The position numbers and the translations under genes were made by a program. A stretch of 64,000 nucleotides of DNA from Tritrichomonas musculus (Eukaryota; Parabasalia; Tritrichomonadida; Tritrichomonadidae), in assembly GCA_039105265.1 (NCBI GenBank), contig JAPFFF010000079.1, forward strand, positions 124,001 to 188,000. The letters are read 5' to 3'. Position 1 is the stretch's first letter; each line of letters begins with the position of its first letter. The notes below the pieces were generated by a model that made no database searches, was not told where the DNA came from, and was given only the letters and a program-made list of their open reading frames with translations. Positions 48,494 to 58,700 of the stretch are shown piece by piece.

Positions 48494-51400
48494 TCAATTA
48501 TATATACCGCTTTGATTATTACCTATTGAAATATCAAAAGCATCAGATGGGTCAATTATTCTACGAATCTTTTTGCTTTTTATGTAAATCAAGGTAATAA
48601 TCATTCCGATTGATATTACAGAACCAAGAATAGCCAAAGCAATAATTCCATTATTTAATCTTTTTGACTTTACAGAACCTTTTGAAATGGGCCCGATCGA
48701 AACGAAGAGCTGATTGTCCTCACAGGATGATCTGTAAGGGTCACCGTTAAAATTTGTAGGTGGCATAAAATTAACGAACATTTGTTTACAATTTCCATCG
48801 GTTATTCCTTTAATAATTGCAAACTTTTTATCAGAAATTGAATTGTTATTTATCCTTAATTTAATTCTATTAGGAGAGAAAGAATACGAACCAAAATCAA
48901 TTGAATTTAATGTACTTGGATTTTCAATGTATATTTGGCCGACCTCATCAAGCGAATCCACCTCAAATTCGATGATTGTATGGAAATTGACATTGGTCTG
49001 TTTGAGTTTCAATTGTGTCTTTTGACTAATGTTAATTTCATCATTAACCGTAAAATTGACCAATTCAGCTTCGACGTTTTTTGTGATGAAAATTGAGTCA
49101 ACTTTTGACTTGTATTTTGAATGTGAAGTGACGGTTTGATGTAACCGTTTTTTAGTATCGAAGCCAGAAAATGAAATGAACTTAACATTGAGTCGTGAAT
49201 TGGAAGTGATGTGAGATGAAAGGTCCTTTGTTTGTGTCGGCGCAATGATGCTTTTTATTGAAATTTCGGTTTCTTTTTCATTTTGTGAATAACCGTTATT
49301 TATTTCAAAATTTGACACTTCACTTACAACGATGGGAAGAGAGATCGCTTGGTCATCGCGGCTGTCGCGTCTGGAGTTGAACACGTTGATTGTGACGTTG
49401 TTGAAGTCTTTGACAGTGAGCTCGACGTCTGTCTCGTTTGCACCGGACTCGTCAATGCCGCGGCCGAAGAGGTTGATCTCCGAGTCTGAGGAGCCGTTGT
49501 AGGACGAAAACTGGAGATCTTGGAGGCTGTCGATGTTGATTGAGGCTGAGCCTTCAATGAGAAGAGTTGAGGTCTCCTCCGTGGTCGTGAAAATCGAGCC
49601 ATCTGTGACAATGTCAACGCGGTCAATCGTCGTCGGATCAACTGACGGAAGCTCAACTGTTGTTGGCTCTAAGGACACGGTCGGATTCGGCGTTGCTGGA
49701 ATTGTCTGCTCTGGTTCTGGTGTAGGTGAAGCTGTCTCTTCTGGCGAGGCCGAAGGTGTCTCTGTCGGTGTTGCGGATGGCGTCATTTTAGGTGAAAAAG
49801 AAGGCGTCTCAAATGGTGAAGCTGAAGGAGTTTCCTTAGGTGAAGCTGAAGGTGAAGCTGAAGGTGAAGCTGAAGGTGAAGCTGAAGGTGAAGGTGAAGG
49901 TGAAGCTGAAGGAGTTTCCTTAGGTGAAGCTGAAGGTGACGGTGAGCGTGAAGGAGTTTCCTTAGGTGAAGCTGAAGGTGAAGATGATGGTGACGGTGAG
50001 CGTGAAGGAGTTTCTTTAGGTGAAGCTGAAGCTGAAGGTGAAGGTGATGGTGACGGTGAGCGTGAAGGAGTTTCTTCTGGCGTTGGAGTGGCTGGCGGAG
50101 TTTTCGTAGGTGATATCTTAGGCGAAGTTGTAGGTGTCGCCTTTCGTGTTGGTGATGAAGTTGGAATAATTGTTGTTGGAATAATTGTTGTTGGCTCAAT
50201 TGTTGTTGGAATAATTGTTGTTGGAATAATTGTTGTTGGCTCAATTGTTGTTGGAATAATTGTTGTTGGAATAATTGTTGTTGGCTCAATTGTTGTTGGA
50301 ATAATTGTTGTTGGAATAATTGTTGTTGGCTCAATTGTTGTTGGCTCAATTGTTGTTGGAATAATTGTTGTTGGAATAATTGTTGTTGGAATAATTGTTG
50401 TTGGCTCAATTGTTGTTGGAATAATTGTTGTTGGAATAATTGTTGTTGGAATAATTGTTGTTGGCTCAATTGTTGTTGGAATAATTGTTGTTGGAATAAT
50501 TGTTGTTGGAATAATTGTTGTTGGCTCAATTGTTGTTGGCTCAATTGTTGTTGGCTCAATTGTTGTTGGAATAATTGTTGTTGGCTCAATTGTTGTTGGC
50601 TCAATTGTTGTTGGAATAATTGTTGTTGGCTCAATTGTTGTTGGCTCAATTGTTGTTGGCTCAATTGTTGTTGGAATAATTGTTGTTGGCTCAATTGTTG
50701 TTGGAACTGGAGTTTCTTCAACGGTTTCTGTAAAATTATCTGGCATAGTGGGAGTAGATGGCTCTTCAGTTGGTCTAGAAATGACAATCCAGCCTTTTTT
50801 AAGAGTATTATAATATAAATCTTTAATCTCAGGTTGAACAATTAGTTTTGAGTCAGATATGCAACCTTCGAACTCACTAATTGAAAACACGTTGCTTTTT
50901 GGTACTTTTACGTAAAACGGGTAGGTCATGTTTGAATTACCAAAAAAAGCTGAGGAAGAGAGTACAAAACGAATTCCGAAATTTGAATTTGGATTTTGAT
51001 CTGACTTTGATCCCATTCTATTGTTAAGAGCGATCAAAAGTGGACCGTCATTATCTATAAAGTAGACATCTTCAATAGATACTTTAGCGGATTGCGGCTG
51101 AGGAGAATCTGAAAACGTTTCTTCCGCACAACTAAATCTGAGAAGTTGTACACCTCCAAGTTTTGAAAATAACGAATCGCGTACCTTTGTTGATGATTTA
51201 TCAAAGAATTCAATATTCATTCCTGATCCAATTTTGCAGTCACAATTGGTGAAATTTGAGTATGAAATACTGGTCGATGATAAAGATTGTAAAAGACAGC
51301 TGTATAAGCCTCCTTTTGAGAGTAAATTCATTGAATTATAACTGAATGATGATGATCCTTTATTAATTACATAGAATGCATGATAAATATATGCATCCAA

Positions 51401-51946
51401 TGAATTTATGCTAGATACATTAATCATTTTATTGTTTTTAAATGTAAACTCATTTGATTTGCTGGAGTAATTGGCAATAATCATAAATGCTCCTTTCCCT
51501 GTTGTATATTTTGTGTAAGTAATAACATTAATAAAAGAGCATCCAGTAATGGTGGCTTCAGTGATACCTTGAATTCCAAAACATCCGCCTTCGTCTGAAG
51601 AAGAAAAAAAATGTGACCACATACAATTTTTAAATTTAATTTTTGTTGTTGTTGCTGGGAAAACAATTCGCTCATTGAAAGTTTCATTTGAATATGAAAC
51701 AGATTTTGTTGAAATTGTGATTGATGGGGATAAAAAATGATCAAAATTCGAATTTTGGATAAGTATATTAGCTGAATTTAGCTGATTTTTTATTAATTCT
51801 GAAGTAAAATAAGAAAATTTAGAATTTCTAATTTGAATGTTATGAAGTTTTGTTGACAGTGAGAGATCAATGCCTGGTTGAAAAGCGTTTTGCTTTATTT
51901 GGTAAGATGAATGAAGAAGTATAAGTTGAATGACTGTTAAATTCAT
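48494..51946 (-). CDS. Large Pmp-like surface protein with mucin-like stalk
   Basis: A 1150-residue type I membrane protein, taking the ATG at 51946 (preceded by a TTG). It has a hydrophobic N-terminal signal (MNLTVIQLILLHSS). About 20-395 is rich in short beta strands with Asn/Ser turns (TGCSFINV, ISYSNFTNC, FTFKNNKM), the pattern of a right-handed beta-helix like the polymorphic membrane proteins (Pmp) of trichomonads. About 412-600 is about 36 units of T-T-I-x-P (x is I or E). About 600-730 is a Ser/Pro/Ala stalk (SPSPSASPS). A second beta-rich region follows (about 740-1095), then a membrane segment (IIALAILGSVISIGMIITLI) and a tail of about 30 ending NNQSGIYN. Thr/Ser-rich stalks are usually O-glycosylated. 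It probably acts in adhesion at the cell surface. Confidence 0.78.
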   Translation of the reverse strand: MNLTVIQLILLHSSYQIKQNAFQPGIDLSLSTKLHNIQIRNSKFSYFTSELIKNQLNSANILIQNSNFDHFLSPSITISTKSVSYSNETFNERIVFPATTTKIKFKNCMWSHFFSSSDEGGCFGIQGITEATITGCSFINVITYTKYTTGKGAFMIIANYSSKSNEFTFKNNKMINVSSINSLDAYIYHAFYVINKGSSSFSYNSMNLLSKGGLYSCLLQSLSSTSISYSNFTNCDCKIGSGMNIEFFDKSSTKVRDSLFSKLGGVQLLRFSCAEETFSDSPQPQSAKVSIEDVYFIDNDGPLLIALNNRMGSKSDQNPNSNFGIRFVLSSSAFFGNSNMTYPFYVKVPKSNVFSISEFEGCISDSKLIVQPEIKDLYYNTLKKGWIVISRPTEEPSTPTMPDNFTETVEETPVPTTIEPTTIIPTTIEPTTIEPTTIEPTTIIPTTIEPTTIEPTTIIPTTIEPTTIEPTTIEPTTIIPTTIIPTTIIPTTIEPTTIIPTTIIPTTIIPTTIEPTTIIPTTIIPTTIIPTTIEPTTIEPTTIIPTTIIPTTIEPTTIIPTTIIPTTIEPTTIIPTTIIPTTIEPTTIIPTTIIPTSSPTRKATPTTSPKISPTKTPPATPTPEETPSRSPSPSPSPSASASPKETPSRSPSPSSSPSASPKETPSRSPSPSASPKETPSASPSPSPSASPSASPSASPSASPKETPSASPFETPSFSPKMTPSATPTETPSASPEETASPTPEPEQTIPATPNPTVSLEPTTVELPSVDPTTIDRVDIVTDGSIFTTTEETSTLLIEGSASINIDSLQDLQFSSYNGSSDSEINLFGRGIDESGANETDVELTVKDFNNVTINVFNSRRDSRDDQAISLPIVVSEVSNFEINNGYSQNEKETEISIKSIIAPTQTKDLSSHITSNSRLNVKFISFSGFDTKKRLHQTVTSHSKYKSKVDSIFITKNVEAELVNFTVNDEINISQKTQLKLKQTNVNFHTIIEFEVDSLDEVGQIYIENPSTLNSIDFGSYSFSPNRIKLRINNNSISDKKFAIIKGITDGNCKQMFVNFMPPTNFNGDPYRSSCEDNQLFVSIGPISKGSVKSKRLNNGIIALAILGSVISIGMIITLIYIKSKKIRRIIDPSDAFDISIGNNQSGIYN
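49786..50090 (-). repeat. Ser-Pro-Ala stalk repeats, 6/12-base period
   Basis: Imperfect tandem repeats of GGTGAAGCTGAA-type units. On the minus strand they encode Ser-Pro/Ser-Ala-Ser-Pro. A longer unit, marked by GGTGACGGTGAGCGTGAAGG, recurs three times. Confidence 0.85.
50161..50706 (-). repeat. 15-base minisatellite encoding T-T-I-x-P
   Basis: About 36 tandem units, each either TTGGAATAATTGTTG or TTGGCTCAATTGTTG on the + strand. They encode the Thr-rich stalk of the surface protein on the minus strand. The two unit types alternate irregularly, which suggests slippage and copy-number change. Confidence 0.95.
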
Positions 51947-53060
51947 CAAATCAATGAAAAATCTAATTGCAGAAAACTATTCTTTTATATACAGAAAAAA
52001 ATATTTGAATGGAAAAATAAAGGCCGATCATATCAAAAAGCTATTTTTTAATTTTATCTTTGAATTGACAAATTCAATATTTAAATAAAAATATAAAAAT
52101 TCATTGATTTTTTAAATTTTTTGAAAAATCTTTTTTATCTTGTTAATTTAAATGAAAATTTTCTTTAAAATAGTAAATATAATTCTATCCATGAATTTAA
52201 AATTTACAATTCCTTTTTATTGTGTCAAAATCAAAATGACCAAAAAGCCATTATTCACAATTTTGGCTCAAAATTAAATTTGTTTAATAACAATTATGAA
52301 TTTATAGTTGAATGAAAATAAGCTCATTTGTTCAATATAAATAATCAATATTTTCAAAGGTTTTTATGAAATAAAACTTCTATCGGTAAATCATCATTCT
52401 TTAACAAAAATCTTACATATTCAAAAAGTTTTTAGGAAAATATCGTAGGATTATTTTTTGGAATATCTCAATTAATATTAAATAAAAAAAATAAATTTAA
52501 TATAAATATGATTTTAATATTAAAATTTATTTTCAATTTAATTAAAAAAAGAAAAAAATAATATTTATTTAATAAGATATTATTATTTTAAATTGAAAGA
52601 ATAAAAAAAATAAATGTAGATAAGAATTAAAACGATACTTAAAAAAATATGTAATAATAAATGTGCTTATAGCCAGATTATTTTACAACTTTTTTGATGT
52701 GCATGAATGGATATTGTGCTATTTTTAAATATATACAAGTTTTACTAACAAAGGTGCTCAAAAATCTATTATGTGCTTTATATTTCTCAAATTATATTTT
52801 TTATGTGTCTATTTTAATTTATTAACTAATTGTGAATCAACATTTAGAATAATATTTAACATTTCGATCTTTATTCTAATATGTCTATGGATAGTGTATA
52901 AAGTATTTCATAAAGCATTTAGAATTTCTCTTTATTGTATATCGCATTGTAATATATGTAAATCTTGAAGAAAAACAAAATGAATATCATTAACTTTTTG
53001 ATAAAAAAAAATGAGACTAACTTTTTGAATAGTCTTTGACAAAATTTTCAAAATTTTAAA
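51947..53060. other. Divergent intergenic spacer
   Basis: About 1.1 kb of AT-rich DNA. A hydrophobic 65-codon frame at 52771-52968 has the Phe/Ile/Leu/Cys bias of chance frames in T-rich DNA and is not called. No other structure is clear. Confidence 0.5.
51952..51957 (-). promoter_or_regulatory. Initiator-like TCATTG
   Basis: On the minus strand, with its A 9 bases before the ATG at 51946. It fits TCAY(T/A). Confidence 0.38.
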
Positions 53061-55217
53061 ATGAATGATAAAATATCGTCAGGAAAAAGAAAAGAAGAAA
53101 TAAATAAAATTTCTAAAACAATCAAACAGGATGGTTTAATTTATATGTTGAAAGAAGAAGACGAAACAGCTGATGTTATTGGTCATGATGATGATGTAAA
53201 AGGAGACATTTTAATTCCACGTTCGATCATCTATGAATCTAAAGAATATATTATCAGCGGATTATTGAAAGATTCATTCAATAATTCGCGTTCAATCCGA
53301 TCAATTCGATTTCCTCCAGATTCAGAATTACAAATTATTGAAAGTGGCACTTTTTCTGAATCAGATATTGAAAGCATTTCAATTCCATCAAGCATCCTGA
53401 AGATTGAAGATGGATGGTGCCGCCTTTCTTTACCAAAAAAAGTGACAATAATTCCAACGACAAAACAACAGAATATTTCGTATTGCAACGATGATGAAAA
53501 CGTGATTGTTGGAAAAACAGACAACAATAAAGATGAGTATGATGTTCTTCTTTTTGTTAACAGAGATGTTAAAAAAGTGACAATTCCGCCAAACATAAAA
53601 CAAATTGCATCTTTCGCATTCAATCGCTCATTAATTGAAAGCATCGTCATTCCTCCTCAAATAACTCGAATAGGCCGAGGAGCCTTTTCTTGCTGCTTTC
53701 AGCTTCAGCGAGTTGAGATTTCTCCTGATTCATCTCTTCAAGAAATTGAAGATAACGTATTTCAATGCTGTTCAATTGAAAGCATATTCATTCCGCCTCA
53801 TGTGAAGAGAATTGGCGAAGAAGCCTTCATTGGCTGCAAGCGATTAAAAGACGTCAATTTATCAAAGGAATCTGAATTGCAAATAATCGGAAAGGACGCT
53901 TTTACTAATACTTCGATTGAATCATTCAACGTGCCTCGACATGTTACACAGATTTGTGAAAGAGCTTTTTCTTTATGCAAAAAACTTAAATGCATTGATT
54001 TTGACGTGAATTCTGAACTTCAAACAATTCAACCAGAATTGTTTGCATGGTCTTCGATTGAAAAATTAACGATCCCTTCGAGTGTCTGTAACTTTGAATC
54101 TGGTTGGTGTAATGGACTCTTTGATTTGAAAAAAGTTGTGATTAGTCCAAATAATCATTATTTCATGAACGTCGATGACAAGATGATCATTGGAAAATCA
54201 GATTTAAACAGTGATGATTATGATGTCCTACTTTTTGTGAGCCATGGTATTGAAAAAGTTGTTATTCCATCATTTATAAAACAAATTTCAGATTTTTCAT
54301 TTTCAAATTCATTAATTAAAAGTATTCTCATTCCATCCCACGTGAAACGAATATGTAAAAGCGCATTTAGTGGTTGCAAACAGCTTGAATTTGTTGAGTT
54401 TGAGAAAAATTCAGAACTAGAAACGATAGAAGATTTAGTTTTTGAAGATTCTTCAATTAAAAGACTTAAAATTCCTTCATGTGTCATGAATTTCAGTGAT
54501 GAATGGTGCAAAGGTGCTAATCAATTGGTTGACATAGAAGTCTTTCAAAGCAAACAAAATAATAATAATATTAATATTAAATGTGATGATTGTAAAATAC
54601 TTTTTGGTAAAACTAACAAAGAAAGCGATGATTTCGATGTTCTTCTTTTTGCAGGCCGAGATATTAAAACACTCATAACTCCGCCAAGCATTAAGATAAT
54701 TGCTCCATTTGCATTTTCAGAATCTTCGATTGAGAGTGTTTTTGTTTCAGCTCAGCTCATTCGCATTTCTAAAAATGCCTTTTGCTCATGTGAAGACCTC
54801 CGTCGAATTGAAATTCCATTTGATTCAAAACTTCAATTCATTGATGATGAAGCTTTCGCATGCACTTCAATTGAGAGCATTTTTATTCCTCGTTTTGTCA
54901 CAAGAATTGGCTATAATGCCTTCGGATTTTGTAGCAAACTTCGAAGAATAGAAATTCCACCAGATTCAATGCTCCAGGAAATTGGATATTTGGCATTCAG
55001 GAGTTCTGGAATTGATAGTATTTATATTCCTTCGCATGTCACCAGAATTTGTGAATTTCCTTTCATTGATTGTAAAAATCTTAATATAATGGAATTTGAT
55101 GAAAACACAGAAATGGAATTGATCGATATTAAAAAAATCAATTATTGCCAAAACAAAAATAAAATTAATATGATGCCAACTTTGATTAGAGGTCGTGCCA
55201 TTATTAATCCAATTTAA
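53061..55217 (+). CDS. BspA-like leucine-rich repeat protein
   Basis: A 718-residue solenoid of LRR_5/TpLRR repeats (R-I-x-x-x-A-F-x-x-C-x-x-L-x-x-I, S-I-E-S-I-F-I-P-x-x-V). The larger plan is repeated about four times: a run of LRRs ends in a WCxG/L-type segment and is followed by a spacer of the type V-G-K-T-D-N-N-K-D-E-Y-D-V-L-L-F, seen again as IIGKSDLNSDDYDVLLF and LFGKTNKESDDFDVLLF. There is no signal peptide or membrane segment, unlike surface BspA proteins, so it is probably intracellular or leaves by a non-classical route. Function is unknown; related solenoids bind protein or matrix ligands. It is convergent with the double-kinase gene at 55759. Confidence 0.83.
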   Translation: MNDKISSGKRKEEINKISKTIKQDGLIYMLKEEDETADVIGHDDDVKGDILIPRSIIYESKEYIISGLLKDSFNNSRSIRSIRFPPDSELQIIESGTFSESDIESISIPSSILKIEDGWCRLSLPKKVTIIPTTKQQNISYCNDDENVIVGKTDNNKDEYDVLLFVNRDVKKVTIPPNIKQIASFAFNRSLIESIVIPPQITRIGRGAFSCCFQLQRVEISPDSSLQEIEDNVFQCCSIESIFIPPHVKRIGEEAFIGCKRLKDVNLSKESELQIIGKDAFTNTSIESFNVPRHVTQICERAFSLCKKLKCIDFDVNSELQTIQPELFAWSSIEKLTIPSSVCNFESGWCNGLFDLKKVVISPNNHYFMNVDDKMIIGKSDLNSDDYDVLLFVSHGIEKVVIPSFIKQISDFSFSNSLIKSILIPSHVKRICKSAFSGCKQLEFVEFEKNSELETIEDLVFEDSSIKRLKIPSCVMNFSDEWCKGANQLVDIEVFQSKQNNNNINIKCDDCKILFGKTNKESDDFDVLLFAGRDIKTLITPPSIKIIAPFAFSESSIESVFVSAQLIRISKNAFCSCEDLRRIEIPFDSKLQFIDDEAFACTSIESIFIPRFVTRIGYNAFGFCSKLRRIEIPPDSMLQEIGYLAFRSSGIDSIYIPSHVTRICEFPFIDCKNLNIMEFDENTEMELIDIKKINYCQNKNKINMMPTLIRGRAIINPI

Positions 55218-55714
55218 ATAACGTTGTAACATATAAACTTAAAGTAAAAAGACCAGACCACTATTTTTTCCCTCAATTATTATGACATATAATACTTCTT
55301 CTCATTTTTAAAATTTCCTCTCAAAATCTTATTTTCCAACCTTTTTATTTTTTTTCGAATTCCATCAATATCTCAGCGAAACCTGCAAGCAATCGCAAAA
55401 TATGCATCAAAGAAATTTTTTTACCCTTTAAACATTACAACTTGGTATATTATTTTTACGTAAAAATTGAATTTTTTTTTTTTTTTTTTTTTTGGTAAAT
55501 CGAAAATTTATACTTTTTTCGACAGACGTTAATAATAATATACATTTTTCTTGATGTGAATAATAATTTTCGTTATTATTTTAAAATAAATCAATATTTT
55601 AATTAGTTTTATAAATTATATTTAAAAATAAAGAATGTTTAGCCAAAAACGATTGAGAAAAGTTGAATTTTTATATAAAAATATTTGTCGAAAAAAGTAT
55701 AAATTTTCGATCTA

Positions 55715-55756
<42 letters not shown>

Positions 55757-55758
55757 TA
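55218..55758. other. Convergent intergenic spacer with poly-T tracts
   Basis: Apart from the inverted-repeat element and the two homopolymer tracts annotated separately, the spacer is AT-rich and unremarkable. Confidence 0.5.
55472..55755. mobile_element. MITE-like element inside a homopolymer tract
   Basis: Arms of 31 bases at 55494-55524 and 55686-55716 are reverse complements with one mismatch (outer end GGTAAATCG against GGTAGATCG, inner end TTTTTTCGACA). The interior is 161 bases of AT-rich, non-coding DNA. A 22-base T tract (55472-55493) touches the left arm and a 39-base T tract (55717-55755) touches the right arm, in the same orientation. This is what insertion of a 223-bp element into one T tract would leave, the tract itself hiding any target duplication. 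On the minus strand the 39-base tract is an A run that starts 3 bases after the stop codon of the double-kinase gene. Confidence 0.6.
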
Positions 55759-58700
55759 TTATACCGAATTTTCAATTAATTGAACATACTTCATAAAATC
55801 GTCATGCTTAACATTCTTAGTAATGTATTTGGATTTTTTAAGCTCATTTAAGATTTCATTGAAAGTTGGTCTATTTTGAGGGTTTTGTGCCCAGCACTTT
55901 TTTATCAATGACTTATAAACGTTTGTAGTCAAAAAAGGCAAATAAGGTCTGTCGTTTTGGCTTACTTTGAATCCAATTTGGACAGGCTTCAGTCCTTGGA
56001 AAGCTCTCTTCATGAAGGCCAGCTCGTATAGAAGTATTCCGAATGAATAGACGTCGCTTGCTTTGCTATATTTTTGATCGCTCCAAATTTCAGGAGCCAC
56101 GTAGCTTGGCGTTCCTTTTATAGTTATGCTTTCACTTGATAATCTTTCGGTTGCCATTTCATTTTGAGAGAATCCAAAGTCAGCAATTTTAGGATAGAAT
56201 CTTTCATCAAGAAGGATGTTTGAAGGCTTCAAATCATTGTGTAAAATAGAATGTTTATGCAAATAGGCCATTCCAGCAGCTATTCCGAAGATTGCAATTA
56301 ATCTTTTTGTATCATCAAATTTATTGTGACTTGTGGCATTATCAATGACATCCTGAAGTGATCCGTTCCATGCATATTCTGTGACAATTGTTGGTTTTCT
56401 CTGATTTTCAAAGTTGACTGGACTGTAGCCAACAAATTTAAGAACTGATGGATGATTCAATCCTTTCATAATTGTCAATTCTGACAATATATTTCGACTA
56501 ACTTCTGAAGAAACTAATTCAAGTGATATTTTAGCAGCAAAAATGAATCTATCTTTTTTTTGTTCAATTCGAAAAACTTGGCTATATCGACCATTACCAA
56601 TTTCATTCTCTTTTTTAAAGTCTTCAAGATTAATAATGTTAATATTCATGGCTGATGAATGTACGAGAACTTCATCAACAACATCATTATTATTTCCATT
56701 TTTAAATTGATCAACATGTCTTATCGGACGAATTAATTTGCTCTCCGTAACGGTACTTTTGTAATTATCGAGATAATTAACATATCTTTCAAATCTTTCT
56801 CGATCAATTCTTTTATCATTCAAAAATTCGTCAGATTTTAGCATATTTACAATTTGTTTGAACGTTGGTCGTCTTTCAGGTTCAGGTTTCCAACAAGAAA
56901 TGATCAAGTTAGCGTAATGAGGAGGTGTTTCACCAGGAATAAAAGGACGAGTTCCTTGAGTTATTTTTTCATAAAGATCATGTTCCTTAATACCAGGAAA
57001 AGGAACAAGTAATGTAATTACTTGATAAGCAATCATTGAATAAGAATAAACGTCAGATTTTTCTGCAAATCTTTCATAATTCGATACTAAAAGAATCTCC
57101 GGAGCCATGTAAAGAGGAGATAGTAAATCAAAACCAGATCTATTGAAACTTTGTCTATATTCTTCTGATTCCAATCGAGCTGAATCAAAGTCTGATATTT
57201 TAGGAAGGAGATGATTTGTCATTAATATATTTTCTGGTTTTAAGTCACTGTGAGTAATTCCATAAGAAACAGAATAGTCCATTCCTGCTGCGATTCCATA
57301 TAAAACTATCAACTTTTGAGTATCATCCCAACCTTCTCTTTTTATTGTGTTTCTTTCATCATTAATGATAGATTCCAAATCTCCATTTGAGATATATTCC
57401 ATGATAATTACACGCTTATCATTTCCATTAAAGTCGTTTAAACAATAGCCATATAATTTAGTTATTGCACCATGATTAAAGTTTGCTATTACATTCACTT
57501 GTTTAACGTAATCGATGGAATCATCCATGCCATTCACTCTCTTCGGTATTTTTGCTGCAAATTTATTTGAAGTCGATTTTTCATTGACTAAAAAAACATA
57601 ACCAAAACTTCCTGATCCAAGTTGTTCTTCATTTTCATAATCGTTGATATCAAGAAGAAATTTATTTTGCACTTGACCTTGTTTTAATGCTTCGTTGTTT
57701 ACTGCTTCGTTTGTTATTGAAACAACCCTTGATATGCTTCGGTCTTCTTCGGGAACATCAATGTTATCTGGTATTTCATTATATATTTTCACATCTTGTA
57801 AGTATTCATGATAGTCATTACAACCTGTGATTCCTTCTTGTTGTCGTTTCTCAAATTCTCCGTTATTTTTGTTGTATAATTCAATTGCTTTTCTATTTAT
57901 TGCATAGTTTTCTTCCGGTTTCTTTAATAGATTAATGATGCCTGTGATTATCGAATCTATTCCTAATGAGAACGTATAATCACGATCATTTAAACTGAAA
58001 AGAACTGTTCCTTCAGATGAGATATTCGGATGGAATGGAATTGTAAGGAATCTAAATCGCGGTGGCTCGTATGGATAATTAGAAGGAAGAACCATATATA
58101 AATTCAACCATTTGTCAGTGAATGGCGTGTTTTTTGGTCCTTTAATGAAAATTCTCCATTCTTCAGGTGTTGAATACAAAGAATAAACAATGTAAGAATC
58201 AGGATTTGGATTCTTTGCAATAATATTCAGTTCAATAAATGCACGCATGAATCGAAATGTTTCGATTTTCTTCATCAATGAAATGTATGACATATACATT
58301 GGTGTAGCAAGTGCTACATTTGAGTTAGCATTGATGATCATTTGATTTGGTGGATATTGTAAATACTTGTTATTTATATCTTCTGTTTCATTTATGAAGA
58401 TTTCTTCTGTAATCTGATCATTATATGGAAGTGGATTCATGTGTCTCATTTTAATGTTTAAAAAGGCTTCTTGTTCGAAGATTTCAATTCCATCTTCAAG
58501 ATTTTTTGGCATAAAACATAATCCTCCAGTCAACTTGGAAATTGCACAGCAACCTTCACTTTTTTCTACTAATGAAACTAAGACTGTATCAACAACAATG
58601 TCATTTTTAATTAATTCATTAACTAATTCTACTGGTGATGATTTTGATTTGTTGTCTTCTCCATCTGTAATGACAATGATACGATGTCTTGCATTTGGAT

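Noticed and set aside
49533-50813. A 426-codon frame on the + strand and a 352-codon frame on the minus strand (49783-50841)
   Set aside because: They lie over the tandem repeats of the surface-protein gene and use the same repeats in other frames, giving G-I-I-V-V and Q-Q-Q-L-S arrays. The surface-protein frame has a signal peptide, a membrane segment and non-repeat domains, so it is the real gene.
52771-52968. A 65-codon hydrophobic frame
   Set aside because: Its Phe/Ile/Cys/Tyr bias is what T-rich DNA gives by chance, and it has no upstream initiator or downstream context.
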